Source: Chara braunii
Taxonomy: Eukaryota > Streptophyta > Charophyceae > Charales > Characeae
Assembly: GCA_003427395.1 (NCBI GenBank)
Contig: BFEA01000048.1
Location: 4,251,540-4,281,326, forward strand
Reading direction: 5' to 3'
Length of the DNA: 29,787 nt
The position numbers and the translations under genes were made by a program. A model generated the notes under the pieces. The model saw only the letters and a program-made list of their open reading frames with translations. It was not told where the DNA came from and ran no database searches. Of this stretch, positions 8,901 to 18,991 are shown piece after piece. Position 1 is the first letter of the stretch; every line of letters starts with the position of its first letter.

Positions 8901-9236
8901 GCCAAGTAAAATAAATGATCCAAGAAAATGCGATAAACGACGTAAAATAAACTTAACTCAGAAAATGCACGAATTGAATTAACTCCTATAGCTCCAACAC
9001 GTGGCGAACACTTACAGATTACCCTATTAAGAAACAAAAATATACAAAACTTGAACAAAAGACAAGGCTTTGCTAACAAGCATGTAATATCAACAACTCA
9101 TTTAGCCAGTTCAAAAACAAAGGTTCGTTCATCCAAAGTGTTCATCTTTCGCTTGTCCTGATCACAGAAACATTAGTCTCGTATCTTACTTGGTTTATTA
9201 TCTTTCAAAGTTGTTCTCAGTCAACCTCATGCAATG

Positions 9237-10030
9237 TTACAGACTTAGCAAGGCGACCGAATCAGTCAGAACGACCTCATTTTCAGCCTCAGTTCAATGT
9301 CTTAGGCAAAACGAGCAAGGCGACCGGATCAGTCTAGAGGACCTCATTTCCAGCCTTAGTTCAATGTCTTAAGAAAAAAGAGCAAGGTGACTGGATCAGT
9401 CTTGAGGACCTCATTTCCAGTCTAAGATCAATGTCTTAGGCAAACGAGCAAGGCGACCGGATCAGTCTGGAGGACCTGATTTGCAGCCCCAGTTCAATGT
9501 TTTAAGTAAAACGAGCAAGGCGACTGGATCAGTCTCAAGGACCTCATTTCCATCCCCAGTTCAATGTCTTAGGCAAAACGAGCAAGGCGCCCGGATCAAT
9601 CTGGAGGACCTCATTTCCAGCCCCAGTTCAATGGTTTAGGCAAGCGAGCAAGGCGACCGGATCAGTCCGAAGGAACTCATTTCCAGCCTCTGTTCAATGT
9701 CTTAGGCAAAACGAGCAAAGCGACCGGATCAGTCAGAAGGACCTCATTTCCAGCCCCTGTTCAATGTCTTAGGCAAAACGAGCAAGGCGACCGGATCAGT
9801 CTATAGAACCTCGTTTCCAGCCCCAGTTCAATGTCTTAGGCAAAACGAGCAAGGCGACCGGATCAGTCTGGAGGACATCATTTCCAACCCCAATTCAATG
9901 TCTTAGGCAAACGAGCAAGGCGACCGGATCAGTCTTGAGGACCTTATTTCCATCCCCAGTTCAATGTCTTAGGCAAACGAGCAAGGCGACCGGATCAGTC
10001 TGGAGGACCTCATTTCCAGCCCAGTTCAAA
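9237..10030 (+). repeat. 66/67-bp minisatellite, 12 tandem copies
   Basis: AGCAAGGCGACCGGATCAGT-type starts occur at 9247, 9314, 9381, 9447, 9514, 9581, 9647, 9714, 9781, 9848, 9914 and 9980. Periods are 66 or 67 bases. Each unit continues GAGGACCTCATTTCCAGCC, then AGTTCAATGTCTTAGGC. Copies differ at a few scattered positions, and the period change comes mainly from AAACGAG versus AAAACGAG. The mixed period breaks any reading frame, so it is not coding. Within the unit CTGGA and TCCAG can pair. Confidence 0.95.
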
Positions 10031-11575
10031 TCATCGTAAGCAGACACCGTGAATTCCATTTCAAGCAAATCGGAGGTAAAAATGCATAGTAAATTATTTC
10101 TGATTTAGTTGAAATCCTGAATTAAAGTCAAGGAAATATACAAAAAGATAAGACTCGGTCAAATTAGATGAAGGGTGATATAGATAGGGGTATACAGGAT
10201 CCTAAGGGAGATCGCGTCGGCCTACTTCATAGTTACCTGCCTCCAGAATTCCGCCTGAACCCCGGCAAAGCTCTCGCAATCGGTGGGACGAACCTCCCAC
10301 AGAGGCCTTGGCACGGATTACAGGTTTCAATCCCGCCTACCGCCTTCCTCTCGGAACCAAAAGACTAGACTGAGAGTCAGAAAGGTAGAAGGAGAGAGAC
10401 TAAGTCGCTCAGATACAAGAGAGGTGCTCTCAGACTCGCATGAGAGGGCCTTGATTCCTTCACTCGCTTGAGGGCCCCACAATGATGGCCAAATACGCAG
10501 TATGTCGGTCAACCCGCAGCCAAAACGCAGTACGATCATCAACTTTGACGAACCTCCAAGACACAGCGGTAACCCCGTTGCAGACTCTGATTACTTCCCT
10601 CGATTGCAGCGTCGTTTCCCCTGACTAAGCTGCCACTACTCAGTCTAAATTGCCGTTACGCAGCCTGATACAAGTGCGTTCAAATAGAGCACACCCCCGT
10701 GCTCTATCCAAAAACGAGAATAAGATACAACAATATCCCCCAAAACCTGCACGCACACCAGCCATGCGCAGCAGCCCATCAAAGCACAGCCTCCAGATAA
10801 CACAAACTGGGTCCCGCGCCAGACAGGAGTTTGTTTGTTCGTGTGCACAATCAAAAATGTACAGTGACTGCCTCCCACCAACAACCCGGCTTACACTCGG
10901 ACCTTCTTCAACAGTTCACAGCAGCGGGCAATACACGTTTGCACAAACTCTCTCCATTTTGCAGGCCGAGCACACACCGGCTCTACCGCTCCTTCGTCAT
11001 ACGCAGACTCTCGGTATCTACTAAGCCCGCCTCAGTCAAATCCCCGGCTCAACCCTGCGGCTGAGGGAGCCATTTATAGTTCAGAATGCACAACTTTCAC
11101 TTTCAGACGCATGTAGTCTGCAAGGCTTGGCTTTGTAGGCCGCAGATAAACTCCTTTTCTGGGGATAAACTTCAACAGCAGGGCGTGAGCAGATCACTGT
11201 CCTGCCCCATTTGCTGCATCCGCACTCTCAGTTGGCCATAAGCAACACTCCGCTTTGCAGTTGCAGCCACACTTCAACTGCTTAACAATAATGGTTTTCA
11301 GAAACACGGCGGTAGTGCTGATAGAGAATACGGTAGCAGCAGATCACGAACACTGTCACAGTGCTGCAGTGGTGAGTTGAAGAAACTCTCGGTTTGTCCG
11401 CCCTCATCCAAACCAACCATTCCACCAAGTAGGAATAACCATGCACTACACCCACATAATCAAGAAAGAGCTCTCAATATATGCATCCTTGTTATGCCCC
11501 AGTTTGGAGTTTATTGCACGATCGTGCAACCTTGTGCCATAGTCATGTGTGCACAGTCATCCCTTACCTTTCTCG

Positions 11576-11578
<3 letters not shown>
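10031..11578. other. No recognisable gene
   Basis: Moderately GC-balanced sequence after the minisatellite. Short open frames near 10168-10542 and 10645-11064 have no recognisable motifs. It contains one perfect hairpin (10685-10706). A run of ACGCAGT-like words around 10495-10660 is noticeable but too irregular to define a repeat. Confidence 0.5.
10685..10706. repeat. Perfect 8-bp hairpin
   Basis: TAGAGCAC (10685-10692), loop ACCCCC, GTGCTCTA (10699-10706). No T run follows and no gene is nearby, so I do not call it a terminator. Confidence 0.6.

Positions 11579-11660
<82 letters not shown>
11579..11660. repeat. (CT)41 microsatellite
   Basis: Uninterrupted CT dinucleotides for about 82 bases, GA on the other strand. 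The long Ser-Leu or Arg-Glu reading frames that cross it are artefacts of the repeat. The true length in the genome is likely variable. Confidence 0.97.
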
Positions 11661-11663
<3 letters not shown>

Positions 11664-13726
11664 CAGGTCCGCCCGTAATTCCCTCCAGTAATCAGTGCAT
11701 CTGGTCATACTAGCGGTTAGGTTACTAGTAGTGACAACAACAATAAGAAACTTTGAGGCGGCAGGAAAGCGGCCATCATGGTCATGGTTATGGATGTCTG
11801 GTCAGATGGCAACAGCAGGGAAGTGCAAATTGGTCACGGTCACAGGGAAGAGATTCCCTCGTGCGCTCACTAGTGTAAAATAACAAAGAATGTTCCGCTG
11901 GAACATAGGAAGATACATCGTGCGTGTCTGCTTCCTTTTTCCCTGATGCAGCCCCCGCAACTCATTTCAAGCAGGTTTTTGCCCATCTGGCATGACCAAT
12001 CAATTAGTCGTGTGTGCCCCCCGCTGCCTGAATCTGTCAAAAAAAGGTAAGATATGCATTTCCCTCCCGTTTTTCTTCTTCCTTCCCCACTTTCTGGCTC
12101 CTCTGCGCACTCCCTTTCTTTTCCTCCTTTCAATCCCCCCTTACTCTTTCCTTTCCCTCTTCAACCTCGTCCGCTCCACAGCCTGTGTAAGATGCCCATT
12201 TGGATCGCTCTTACCCCCACGTAGCCATAAGCAAGGCTGGGTTTGGACAACACCGACAGATTTATCCACAACGTTGAGCAGTGATTGACGTTGTCCCGCA
12301 CGAAATCGATCCCAACCTCCTTCCCCTTTTTACCTCCAGTCTTCCTCCTTCTGTTTTCTCATTCCCTTCTCCTTCTTGACACCTGTCTTTCTCTTCTCCC
12401 GCCGCCTCTCCTTTGCTCCACCACGTACCTGCCCGTAATGGTGGCTAGATGCCAAATGCCTGTGGAAGAAATAGAGCCTGGAAGATGCTGCTTTGAAATG
12501 AAGAAGGAAAGTGTGACGAGGAAAAACACGTACCATCACGAACGAAATCAATCATTAATCACGGACTCAATCGTGACGACATCAACAGGATATAGGAGCG
12601 GGTGTGCCAGATAGCTTCACGACAATGAACGCAGTCCCGAAGTTGTCCATGACGAGGGTGGCCGCAACAAAACAGAGATGAAGGCAATGATCATCACAAT
12701 TGAGGGGACCACGTAACCAAAGAGGGGAGCGGCAACTTCGGAACGATCATATGCATGTGCGTCGCTCCACTACTCCCCAATATGTGTAAAATGAGAGTGA
12801 ATCTTCCGCTAGAACATGGGAAGATACACCGCATTACTCACCCGCGCAACTCTAAACCACCTAACTGCCAAAACGAAGCCCCAAACGTGGAATCTGACGA
12901 TGCCATCGTGCTCGCCATCCCCCCAAACCCCAGTATAAGCTTATATCCCTCCCGATTCCATCGGGAATTAGATGAGATCTTCGTTTTTAGCCCTCTCCCG
13001 CTCGTTATTGCTAGTATATCATGCAGCTCCTATTACTGATCCTAGCCAACTCACTACTCGAATGTAAAATCCGGTTCTACCATCAGATTCATCATGCCTC
13101 AAAACCCCGATTTCAAGCTTTACTTCGCCTGATTCTGTTAAGGAATGGGCGAGTGACGATCTTTTCCCTCCTGCCGTAGCTATTATCTGCCATCTCATCG
13201 TGCGGTACTTTCCCTCTGCAGCGCCAGAGCCAGCCACTAACTTCAATTTCTTACCCCGCCACTAGATTCGTCATTACCAAAAACATAGGAAACAAACCTT
13301 CATTCGCCCATTTCCATCGAGGAACGGGCGTGAAACACCTTCTTCCCCCCTCACCATTCCCGTTTCTTTCGTCTTCGTCATTTTTTCCGTTTTTCTCCTC
13401 CCCCGTCTTCTGTTTGACGTCAACCCATTTTTCCCTTCTTCGCTCCCTTTGCTTTCGACTTCCCCTGACCAGCATTGTCCCGCTAGCAGCCGGCCCAACA
13501 GGCTCGCGATCAGAAAGCAAAAGAAACTTTTGCCCTTTTGTTGTGAAAAATTTCTCATTCATGTTGAGCTCCTCTTCGGACCTCTATGCTCCCTTCCAAC
13601 AGATGTGCTGCCCCAGCCAACTCCCCGCCAGACAATGTCTTTGCTTGTATCGGACAGGCCGCAAGGGCCTGCATCGAGGATCGAGGGGCAGAGGCAAAGT
13701 CCATGTTCCACCTCACGAAATAGGTA
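11661..13726. other. No recognisable gene; pyrimidine-rich tracts and short direct repeats
   Basis: The plus strand is strongly pyrimidine-rich at about 12060-12170, 12310-12420 and 13340-13450, which produces long but unsupported frames. Two related segments read GAAT-TTCCGCT-GAACAT-GGAAGATACA, at 11888-11920 and 12799-12831. Another pair, AGATTC-TCAT to GGAA-GGGCG, lies at about 13085-13152 and 13264-13330. Nothing in it resembles a known protein. Confidence 0.45.
13085..13347 (+). repeat. Pair of diverged direct repeats, about 179 bp apart
   Basis: Both copies begin AGATTCRTCAT, contain a TTCATTCGCC or TTACTTCGCC block and reach GGAA-GGGCG, followed by a CTTTTCCCTC or CTTCTTCCCC tract. 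Similarity is clear but interrupted by indels. Confidence 0.45.
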
Positions 13727-13751
13727 AAATAAAATAAAATAAAAATAAAAG
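13727..13751 (+). repeat. (AAAAT)n A-rich microsatellite
   Basis: TAAAATAAAATAAAATAAAA with a final AATAAAAG. It abuts the first tRNA-like repeat unit and may be the tail of a retroposon. Confidence 0.8.
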
Positions 13752-13764
13752 TAGTGGTATTTCA

Positions 13765-13781
13765 GCTTGCGGCGCAAGCTC
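13765..13781. repeat. Perfect 7-bp hairpin
   Basis: AGCTTGC, loop GGC, GCAAGCT. It lies between the A-rich tract and the first tRNA-like unit, inside the part of that unit shared only in outline with the second copy at 14013. Confidence 0.6.
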
Positions 13782-13800
13782 CCACTCACCCACCTTCAGT

Positions 13801-13870
13801 GGAGTTCCAGCTCAGGTCTGCATTTCAACAGTTCGCAGGTCTACCAACTGGGCTGGGCTAGCTGGTTCCA
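13801..13870 (-). repeat. tRNA-derived SINE-head-like unit, copy I
   Basis: On the minus strand there is an A-box-like stretch CAGCCCAGTTGGTAGACC (13839-13856) and, about 25 bases on, a B-box-like CCTGAGCTGGAACTCC (13801-13816). The intervening GCGAACTGTTGAAATGCAG occupies the anticodon-arm position. It is too diverged to be a tRNA gene. Its flank GTAGTGGTATTTCA (13751 onward) is shared in outline with copy II. Confidence 0.5.
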
Positions 13871-14040
13871 TGCCCAAGCGTGGAATCAGCTGCAGGGGGA
13901 CATGCCAATCTTTTCTTTACCATTCCAGTTTGAACAGATGTCCTGCAAGACCACCATGCAGGAATGGGCATGGGATATCATCATTGGACTAACCGATCCC
14001 AGGTAATCGGGACTGTAGTATTTCACACAACTGCATTATG

Positions 14041-14226
14041 TGGCGTTCGAACTCAGATCTGTATTTCCACAGTTCAAGGGTGTGCCACATGAGCTAAACC
14101 CGCAGATGCTGGTCCCACATGCCTGTTCAATAGTTCATGGGGGTCCCACTGAGCTAGGCCCGCCAGCAGCAGTTCCCACAGGCCTATTTTCAGCAGTTCG
14201 CGGGTGTACCAACTGATTTGGGTCCG
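14041..14226 (-). repeat. Three tandem tRNA-like (SINE-head) units, copies II-IV
   Basis: Minus-strand units of about 60-63 bases: copy IV at 14164-14226 (GCGGACCCAAATCAGTTGG start), copy III at 14104-14163 (GGCGGGCCTAGCTCAGTGGG) and copy II at 14041-14103 (GCGGGTTTAGCTCATGTGG). Each starts like a tRNA acceptor and D arm with an A-box TAGCTCAGTGG, followed by a GAACT-TTGAA segment. Only copy II retains a B-box-like GAGTTCGAACGCC. The acceptor strands do not pair, so these are derived sequences and not functional tRNAs. Confidence 0.55.
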
Positions 14227-14367
14227 CAGCTGTTGGTCCCACAGACCTTCTCACACCCAACCCTCTCACTTTTCACAACAGGCTGAGGTGAACAGGCGGT
14301 ATATCCCCTGGTCATGGCTCCCCAGGCTTCCACCACCCCGCAGGTGCTGGTGCAGATCTTGCCGTAG

Positions 14368-14617
14368 TAGCAAATATTCAAATGAGAACTTTGAAGGCCG
14401 ACGTGGGGGCGGGTTCCATCTCCCCTGCTGCTGGGATAGCCTGCTGCACAGCCAAAACTGCGGCAGCCTCCCACCGGTACCCCCTGGCCCCGCTGTAGCA
14501 AATCTTTAATTGAGAACTTTGCAGGCTGAAGTGGCCTGCTGCTGGGACAGCTTGGGCCGTGCAGCCAGCACTTAGGCAACCTTTTACCGGTGCCCCTTGG
14601 GCTCGCCCAGGCATAGT
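14368..14617 (+). repeat. 128-bp direct repeat, two copies
   Basis: TAGCAAAT-TT-AA-TGAGAACTTTG starts at 14368 and 14496. Both copies share CCTGCTGCTGGGA-AGC, a GCAGCC block and ACCGGT-CCCCT. Indels make the second about 10 bases shorter. Non-coding. Confidence 0.7.
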
Positions 14618-15269
14618 TCATCATCCTACGTGTCCCAGCGGGCACGCTCACACTAAGACATGTCACAGCGAACCGTGGTTGGCGGACGGTGTGCCCGCAG
14701 CGACCCCCGCCACCAAGGTTTCTTTCCTCCTCGTGGGCTAATTACCCACCGGTTCGCATGCACGTTGAACTCCCCGGTCGAAGTATCAAGACAGGTAGAC
14801 AGAGGAATTTTACCAGCATCCAGGACACGCCGGAACCCAAGCGGGCCTGTCGAAAGAGGCGCGTGATTAAGGTCCTCGACTGCCATAACGGTCACCCGTG
14901 TCCGGCAAAGTAGTAGCCGAGCCAAACCCGGGTTCCTGACGTCGGTCTCGGACCCGGTTACTGGGTCAAAGATAACCGTAAAAATGAAAGTAAAATAATA
15001 AAAATCATAAAAATAAGAACACATGCGAGGAAACAAAAAAGTAAAGCGGTGAGGGGCCATACGTCCCGCTGGCCTGTGACGCCGTGCACACCCAGGTCGC
15101 GCATCGTTGCTCCTTGCCATCAATATCTCGCGCACTCTGCTCACCTGGGCAAGGACTCAACTCTCACCCACAAGTGCGCCGTCAACTTCGGACGAGGTCG
15201 CATCGGCGTGACTTACAAAAGACACGCCAAATACCCTTGTAAAGGTATTTGGTACGACAGTCCAGCTCC
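14618..15269. other. No recognisable gene
   Basis: GC-rich to 14970, then an A-rich stretch (14975-15050). A long minus-strand frame (14653-15144) spans both compositions and has no recognisable motif, so I regard it as chance. A GGACCCGG word near 14951 weakly recalls the LINE 3' motif, without a stem. Confidence 0.45.
15227..15252. repeat. Perfect 9-bp hairpin
   Basis: CCAAATACC (15227-15235), loop CTTGTAAA, GGTATTTGG (15244-15252). It lies just beyond the 3' truncation of LINE-4 and could mark an insertion junction. Confidence 0.65.
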
Positions 15270-15277
15270 AGTAGTCT

Positions 15278-18200
15278 TCACAGTTTCGCCCCTGCTTCTC
15301 TTAGGTACGGGAAGCGATCTCTAAAATTTTGTTCCGTCAACCAATCTGAGTTGTTCGGGCGTCTGATATCCCTGATACGTAGAATTCCTCTATGAGGCTC
15401 TCTTGATTCATCTACGTGCGAATAGGCCAAGTTTATCATCCACTGAGAAAGGTTCCCCATTATCGTCTAGGATGAACGTGTTCACGAATAAAAGTTCTTC
15501 CAATACCTCTGTCTTTGACGAAGGCTCGGTGTGCTCTATTGGCTTCAACTTCCTCCACACATACAGGACTGCACTCCAAAACTTTGATTTTAGGCGTCGG
15601 TTGGCGAAGGAGTCCAACATGCTACAGCACCAAACATCGACGTGATTGCTTAAGTTACATTCCTTACTCAGGATATATTCACCCATAACAATCCAAAACT
15701 TGTCAGATGTGTCCGAGACGGCTTGAATTGGCCATCTGGCCAGCAAGGCCAAATTTTTTCATCGCGGGTCTAATATGCCCAGACGGCCTTCATCCCTGGG
15801 AAAGGTCACTACCTCCCAGGCTACTTTAGTCAGGTAACCTTGATCTTCTGTTGTTGTTGGTTTCCACACTAGCTTCCTTACCTTGGCTTTGAAGGCAGCG
15901 TAGGCCTTGTCTCCCAATAAATGAAATGTTAGGACAAACCAAAAGGTTTGAGAAAGCAACTACAGTTAAGAGGAGGGATCTTCTGAAGAATGAAGAGAGA
16001 TAAGGACGGTTCCACTTGGCGATGCATAACATTACCTTTTCTTCGAATAGTTGGTCTTAAAACTTCAAGCAATCCGTGATGGCTACTTGGATGCCCAAAA
16101 ACTGTTCAGATGAGTCCCCTGGATACCCCAGTCAACACACAGTTGGTGAAGGGGGGGGGTAATAAATAAAAGGATTTAGACCAATTCACTGAGGCTTCAG
16201 ATAATTCGCAGTAGGTAGCTAGGACGTTCTGTACCTCGGCAAGCACTCGTGGGTTGTTTTCAGCGCAGACCATGAGGCCGTCCGCTATGGCTCCTACTTT
16301 CCGCCCAAGTCCCCTGTCTATCTTGAGTCCTAAAATATGTGGGTTGTGCCTGAAGTTATCCAACAGGACTTCAAGATGGACTACGAAGAGCAAAGGGGTC
16401 AGCAGGCGCCCCTGACGTAGTGACTGAGTGAGGCAGAATGAGTTTGATCTATTGCCATTAACCATAACCGTAGTGGACGCTCTGGAGTACATTGCGTGCA
16501 CCCAAAAGCAAATGTTCGGACCAAAACGCATGTGTCTTAGGGTGGTTTGAACAAAGGTTCATCCCACCTTATCATAGGTTTTCTCCATTTCAAGGAGGAT
16601 AACTCCGATGTCTCTTTTATCCTTCACTATAATCTCGATGCCCTGCAAGGTAGTGACAATGTTATCATGGATTGACCTTCCTTTCACGAATGCCCAATGT
16701 TCCTGGCCGGTTAGAAAAGGTAGGTATCTAGCCAGTCTTAGTGCAATAGCCTTAGCTAATAACTTATAGGCGGCAGTCAACAACAAGATTGGTCGCCGGT
16801 TCTGTATATCCTTTTTGCTGCCTTTTTTGTATAGCATAGAAATTACACCTACCATAGAGCTAGGAAGGGGTTGTCCCACTAGAACATTATTGAATAACTT
16901 CGTAAGGATTGGGACGAAAAAGTCCTAGAATGATAAAATGAACTCTACCGGTAGCCCATTCGGTCCCGGATTTTTACCTTTAGCCATCGCATGAGCCGCC
17001 ACTTTAAGTTCCTCGAAGGAGAGAGACCTATCCAGATCAAAGGCAACATGCAGTGAAAGGTATTTATAAGAGAAGTTCCAAAAATTGAAAAAGACCCTTA
17101 AGTCAGTTTCTGGGGAGTCAAACGGTCGACGGGTGGTAAGAAAAGCACTAAAGTAATCTTTGGCATATTGACACATTTGGATAGAGGTTTCAGCGATAGA
17201 TGCAGTTAGCGAGAAGGGGTGTTCAAGTTCCCCCATAAGGGGTTTAGCTATCGACTTTTTCAAAGCTTGGAATGATTCTTTTGTCATTATGTTAGAGTGA
17301 GTCATGCCTTTGATCTGCAACCACTCTTTACGTTGTTCCTCGACTTTGATTTCTTGGATTTTCAAATTTTGCAGAGCTTTACTCCATTTCTGCAACCAGT
17401 ACCGATCCGACATTGGGTGGCCACCCAGACGACTCTCTGCCAGTGCCACGTCGGAATGCCACTGCTTGATTTGTTTATTCAGTTTCCCACTTTTGAGTCT
17501 CGAATAAGTGTTGCAAGCTTCTTGCAGTGCTTCCATTACACCATTATACCAAAGTTGGGGACGTTTGCAAAGGTGAGATGTTTTTTTCCAGTTTTTTATA
17601 ATCCTATTTAACTAGTCTTTCAACGGGGGATCTTCCAAGCAGATGACGTTTAGTCTAAAGAGACCGGGGCCTTTTTCTGGATCCCCCTCCAGTTGGGTCT
17701 CAAAGATAATAGGGCGGTGATCAGACAGGGGAGAGATTCCAACTTTAGCATCGAGGCAATTGTCCCAAGGGACACCTCTCAATATAGCATAGTCCAAACG
17801 TCGGGCAGATGCAGCCCCTTGCATCGAACCAAACAAGGTGTCACCGGATGAATCTGGCTTTAAAATTCTAAGAACATCAACTAGGTCGTTGGTCTCAATC
17901 AGTTCATGTAAGAGGCATGAATCCTGTCTCATTGGCGTAACTCCGAACGAATCGAGCCATGGGTTGAAGATTGTATTCCAGTCTACCCTCAGGATTAGAA
18001 TGTGGGTATTAGGTAAGATCTCAAGAAGTTCTACTATAAATTGAGTGCGCTCCCTGTAACAGACCGACACATATAGCGACATGAAAGTCTATGGTTCAGA
18101 GTCGAATTCAATCTTAACCCAACACCAGCGACCTCAGACATCGAACGCAGAGCCAATTATTTCTATCAAAGAATCCTGATGGAAAAGGATGGACATGCCT

Positions 18201-18403
18201 CCTCTGGTTCCCATTGTTGGAGTCCACAGTTGAAAACATGTCCACCATTGTCGCATCTTGCTCAGTTTTTCTTCATCGAGTTTTGTTTCTTGAAGGAGGA
18301 GGATTTTGACCTCGTTTTCAAACATCCACGTCCTTAAACGAGTTCTCTTATGTATGTTGTTGGTGTCACCTAATCCATGAATATTCCATGTGGCGAAGAA
18401 CAA
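15278..18403 (-). pseudogene. LINE-4 ORF2: APE endonuclease and reverse transcriptase
   Basis: ORF2 would nick target DNA and reverse-transcribe its own RNA. Endonuclease: ATWNIHGLG (residues 4-12), LLQETKLDE (catalytic E about residue 39), GTRGGMSILFHQD, VDWN and PLSDHRPI. RT: RRPILLLTAAYKLLAKAIAL, FVKGRSIHDN, LLEMEKTYDKVG (motif A, E where Asp is expected), SLRQGRLLTPLLFVVHLE, then AIADG where the family has xADD. Both changes hit metal-binding aspartates, so RT is dead. From 18403 to about 16115 the frame is kept with no indel, broken only by stops at 18134, 18089, 17612, 16925 and 16559. After 16115 frames shift; ARWPIQAV and GILRIRDIRRPNNSDW mark the post-RT region. No ATG precedes the WN motif; a TGA lies just upstream. 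Confidence 0.88.
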
Positions 18404-18404
18404 T

Positions 18405-18962
18405 TTATTTTGCCCTGCAGTTCAGTTGAGGTGAAAACAGGATGTTCTTATTGGAGGATTGCATCCGACAACGTCCAAGGGTGGAAGTATTCACATTGTC
18501 TATCATGTGAATGTCTTTCATAACTGAGTTCTCATGATTGGCCAATTGAGCCAAAGGGATGTAGGAGATATCAAGTTCCTTGAGTTGATCCTTGCTCAGA
18601 GACCGTGCGTCCATGAAGGCATAAAAGAGAGTCAACTTTCGTCTTGTGATGTTTAATAGTATGTGGCGAGTGAGTTTCAAACCTGAAATCACTCGGCTAC
18701 AAAATTTGTTCTGAATTATCTCTTTAGCAGTGAGAGCACCCGATTGTTTTAAGGGGTCATCTGTAGAGATAGTAATTGAGAATGATTTACGTCCTTCGTC
18801 ATCCTCGAAGATCAAGGCCATCGGACCTTGATTCGATGGAACGCAGAAAATCGATAACAGGTATTTGAAGATTGAATCTCCTTTGTCTAGCATCGTTACT
18901 CCAGGGTCATCACTCAGAGCCAGAGTTTTAGGAAAGGCATCAGCTTCACCGTTTGAGGTCAA
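18405..18962 (-). pseudogene. LINE-4 extra reading frame before the endonuclease, unknown function
   Basis: An uninterrupted frame of about 186 codons containing DSIFKYLLSIFCVPSNQG, ALIFEDDEGRKSFSITIST, NKFCSRVISGLKLTRHIL and RKLTLFYAFMDARSLSKDQL. I recognise no domain. It is moderately charged with no membrane segment. It ends with TAA at 18405-18407, one base before the first codon of the endonuclease frame, offset by +1. LINE-5 has no equivalent: its span from CCHC knuckle to endonuclease is about 500 bp shorter. It may be the C-terminal part of ORF1, a lost N-terminal ORF2 domain, or a captured sequence. That it stays open while its neighbours are riddled with stops may be chance, because it has few Trp codons. 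Confidence 0.5.
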
Positions 18963-18991
18963 GGCTGGTTCATCATGTCCATGGTCTGCTT

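Larger units (their letters stand above)
7419..9236. other. No recognisable gene; hairpins and degenerate repeats
   Basis: Increasingly AT-rich DNA without supported coding frames. It contains the hairpin cluster at 7593-7832 and degenerate ~122-bp repeats at 8508-8900, listed separately. I could not identify LTRs, a primer-binding site or a transposon end. Confidence 0.5.

Noticed and set aside
9237-10030. Regular array that could be mistaken for a CRISPR
   Set aside because: Units are 66/67 bp of contiguous repeated sequence without unique spacers, no cas-like genes are present, and the context is eukaryotic mobile DNA.
10240-10360. Possible tRNA gene (B-box-like GGTTTCAATCCCGCC)
   Set aside because: No convincing A box at the right distance and no cloverleaf pairing could be drawn.
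10685-10706. Rho-independent-type terminator
   Set aside because: The hairpin has no T run and there is no bacterial gene context.
11481-11708. Reading frames of Ser-Leu or Arg-Glu repeats
   Set aside because: They are the CT/GA dinucleotide repeat read in three frames on both strands; no flanking coding signal.
12060-12420. Long pyrimidine-rich reading frames, Phe/Pro/Leu-rich or Lys/Glu/Arg-rich on the other strand
   Set aside because: Composition-driven; no motif and no start context, and frames overlap on both strands.
14653-15144. Minus-strand frame of 163 codons with a Phe/Tyr-rich stretch that looks like a membrane segment
   Set aside because: The hydrophobic run is simply the A/T-rich tract at 14975-15050 in translation; flanks are GC-rich and unrelated.
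15759-18136. Alternative genetic code with UAG/UGA read as tryptophan
   Set aside because: Both UAG and UGA are involved, TGG is used at the same positions in sister copies, and frameshifts and catalytic losses accompany the stops. Decay explains it better.
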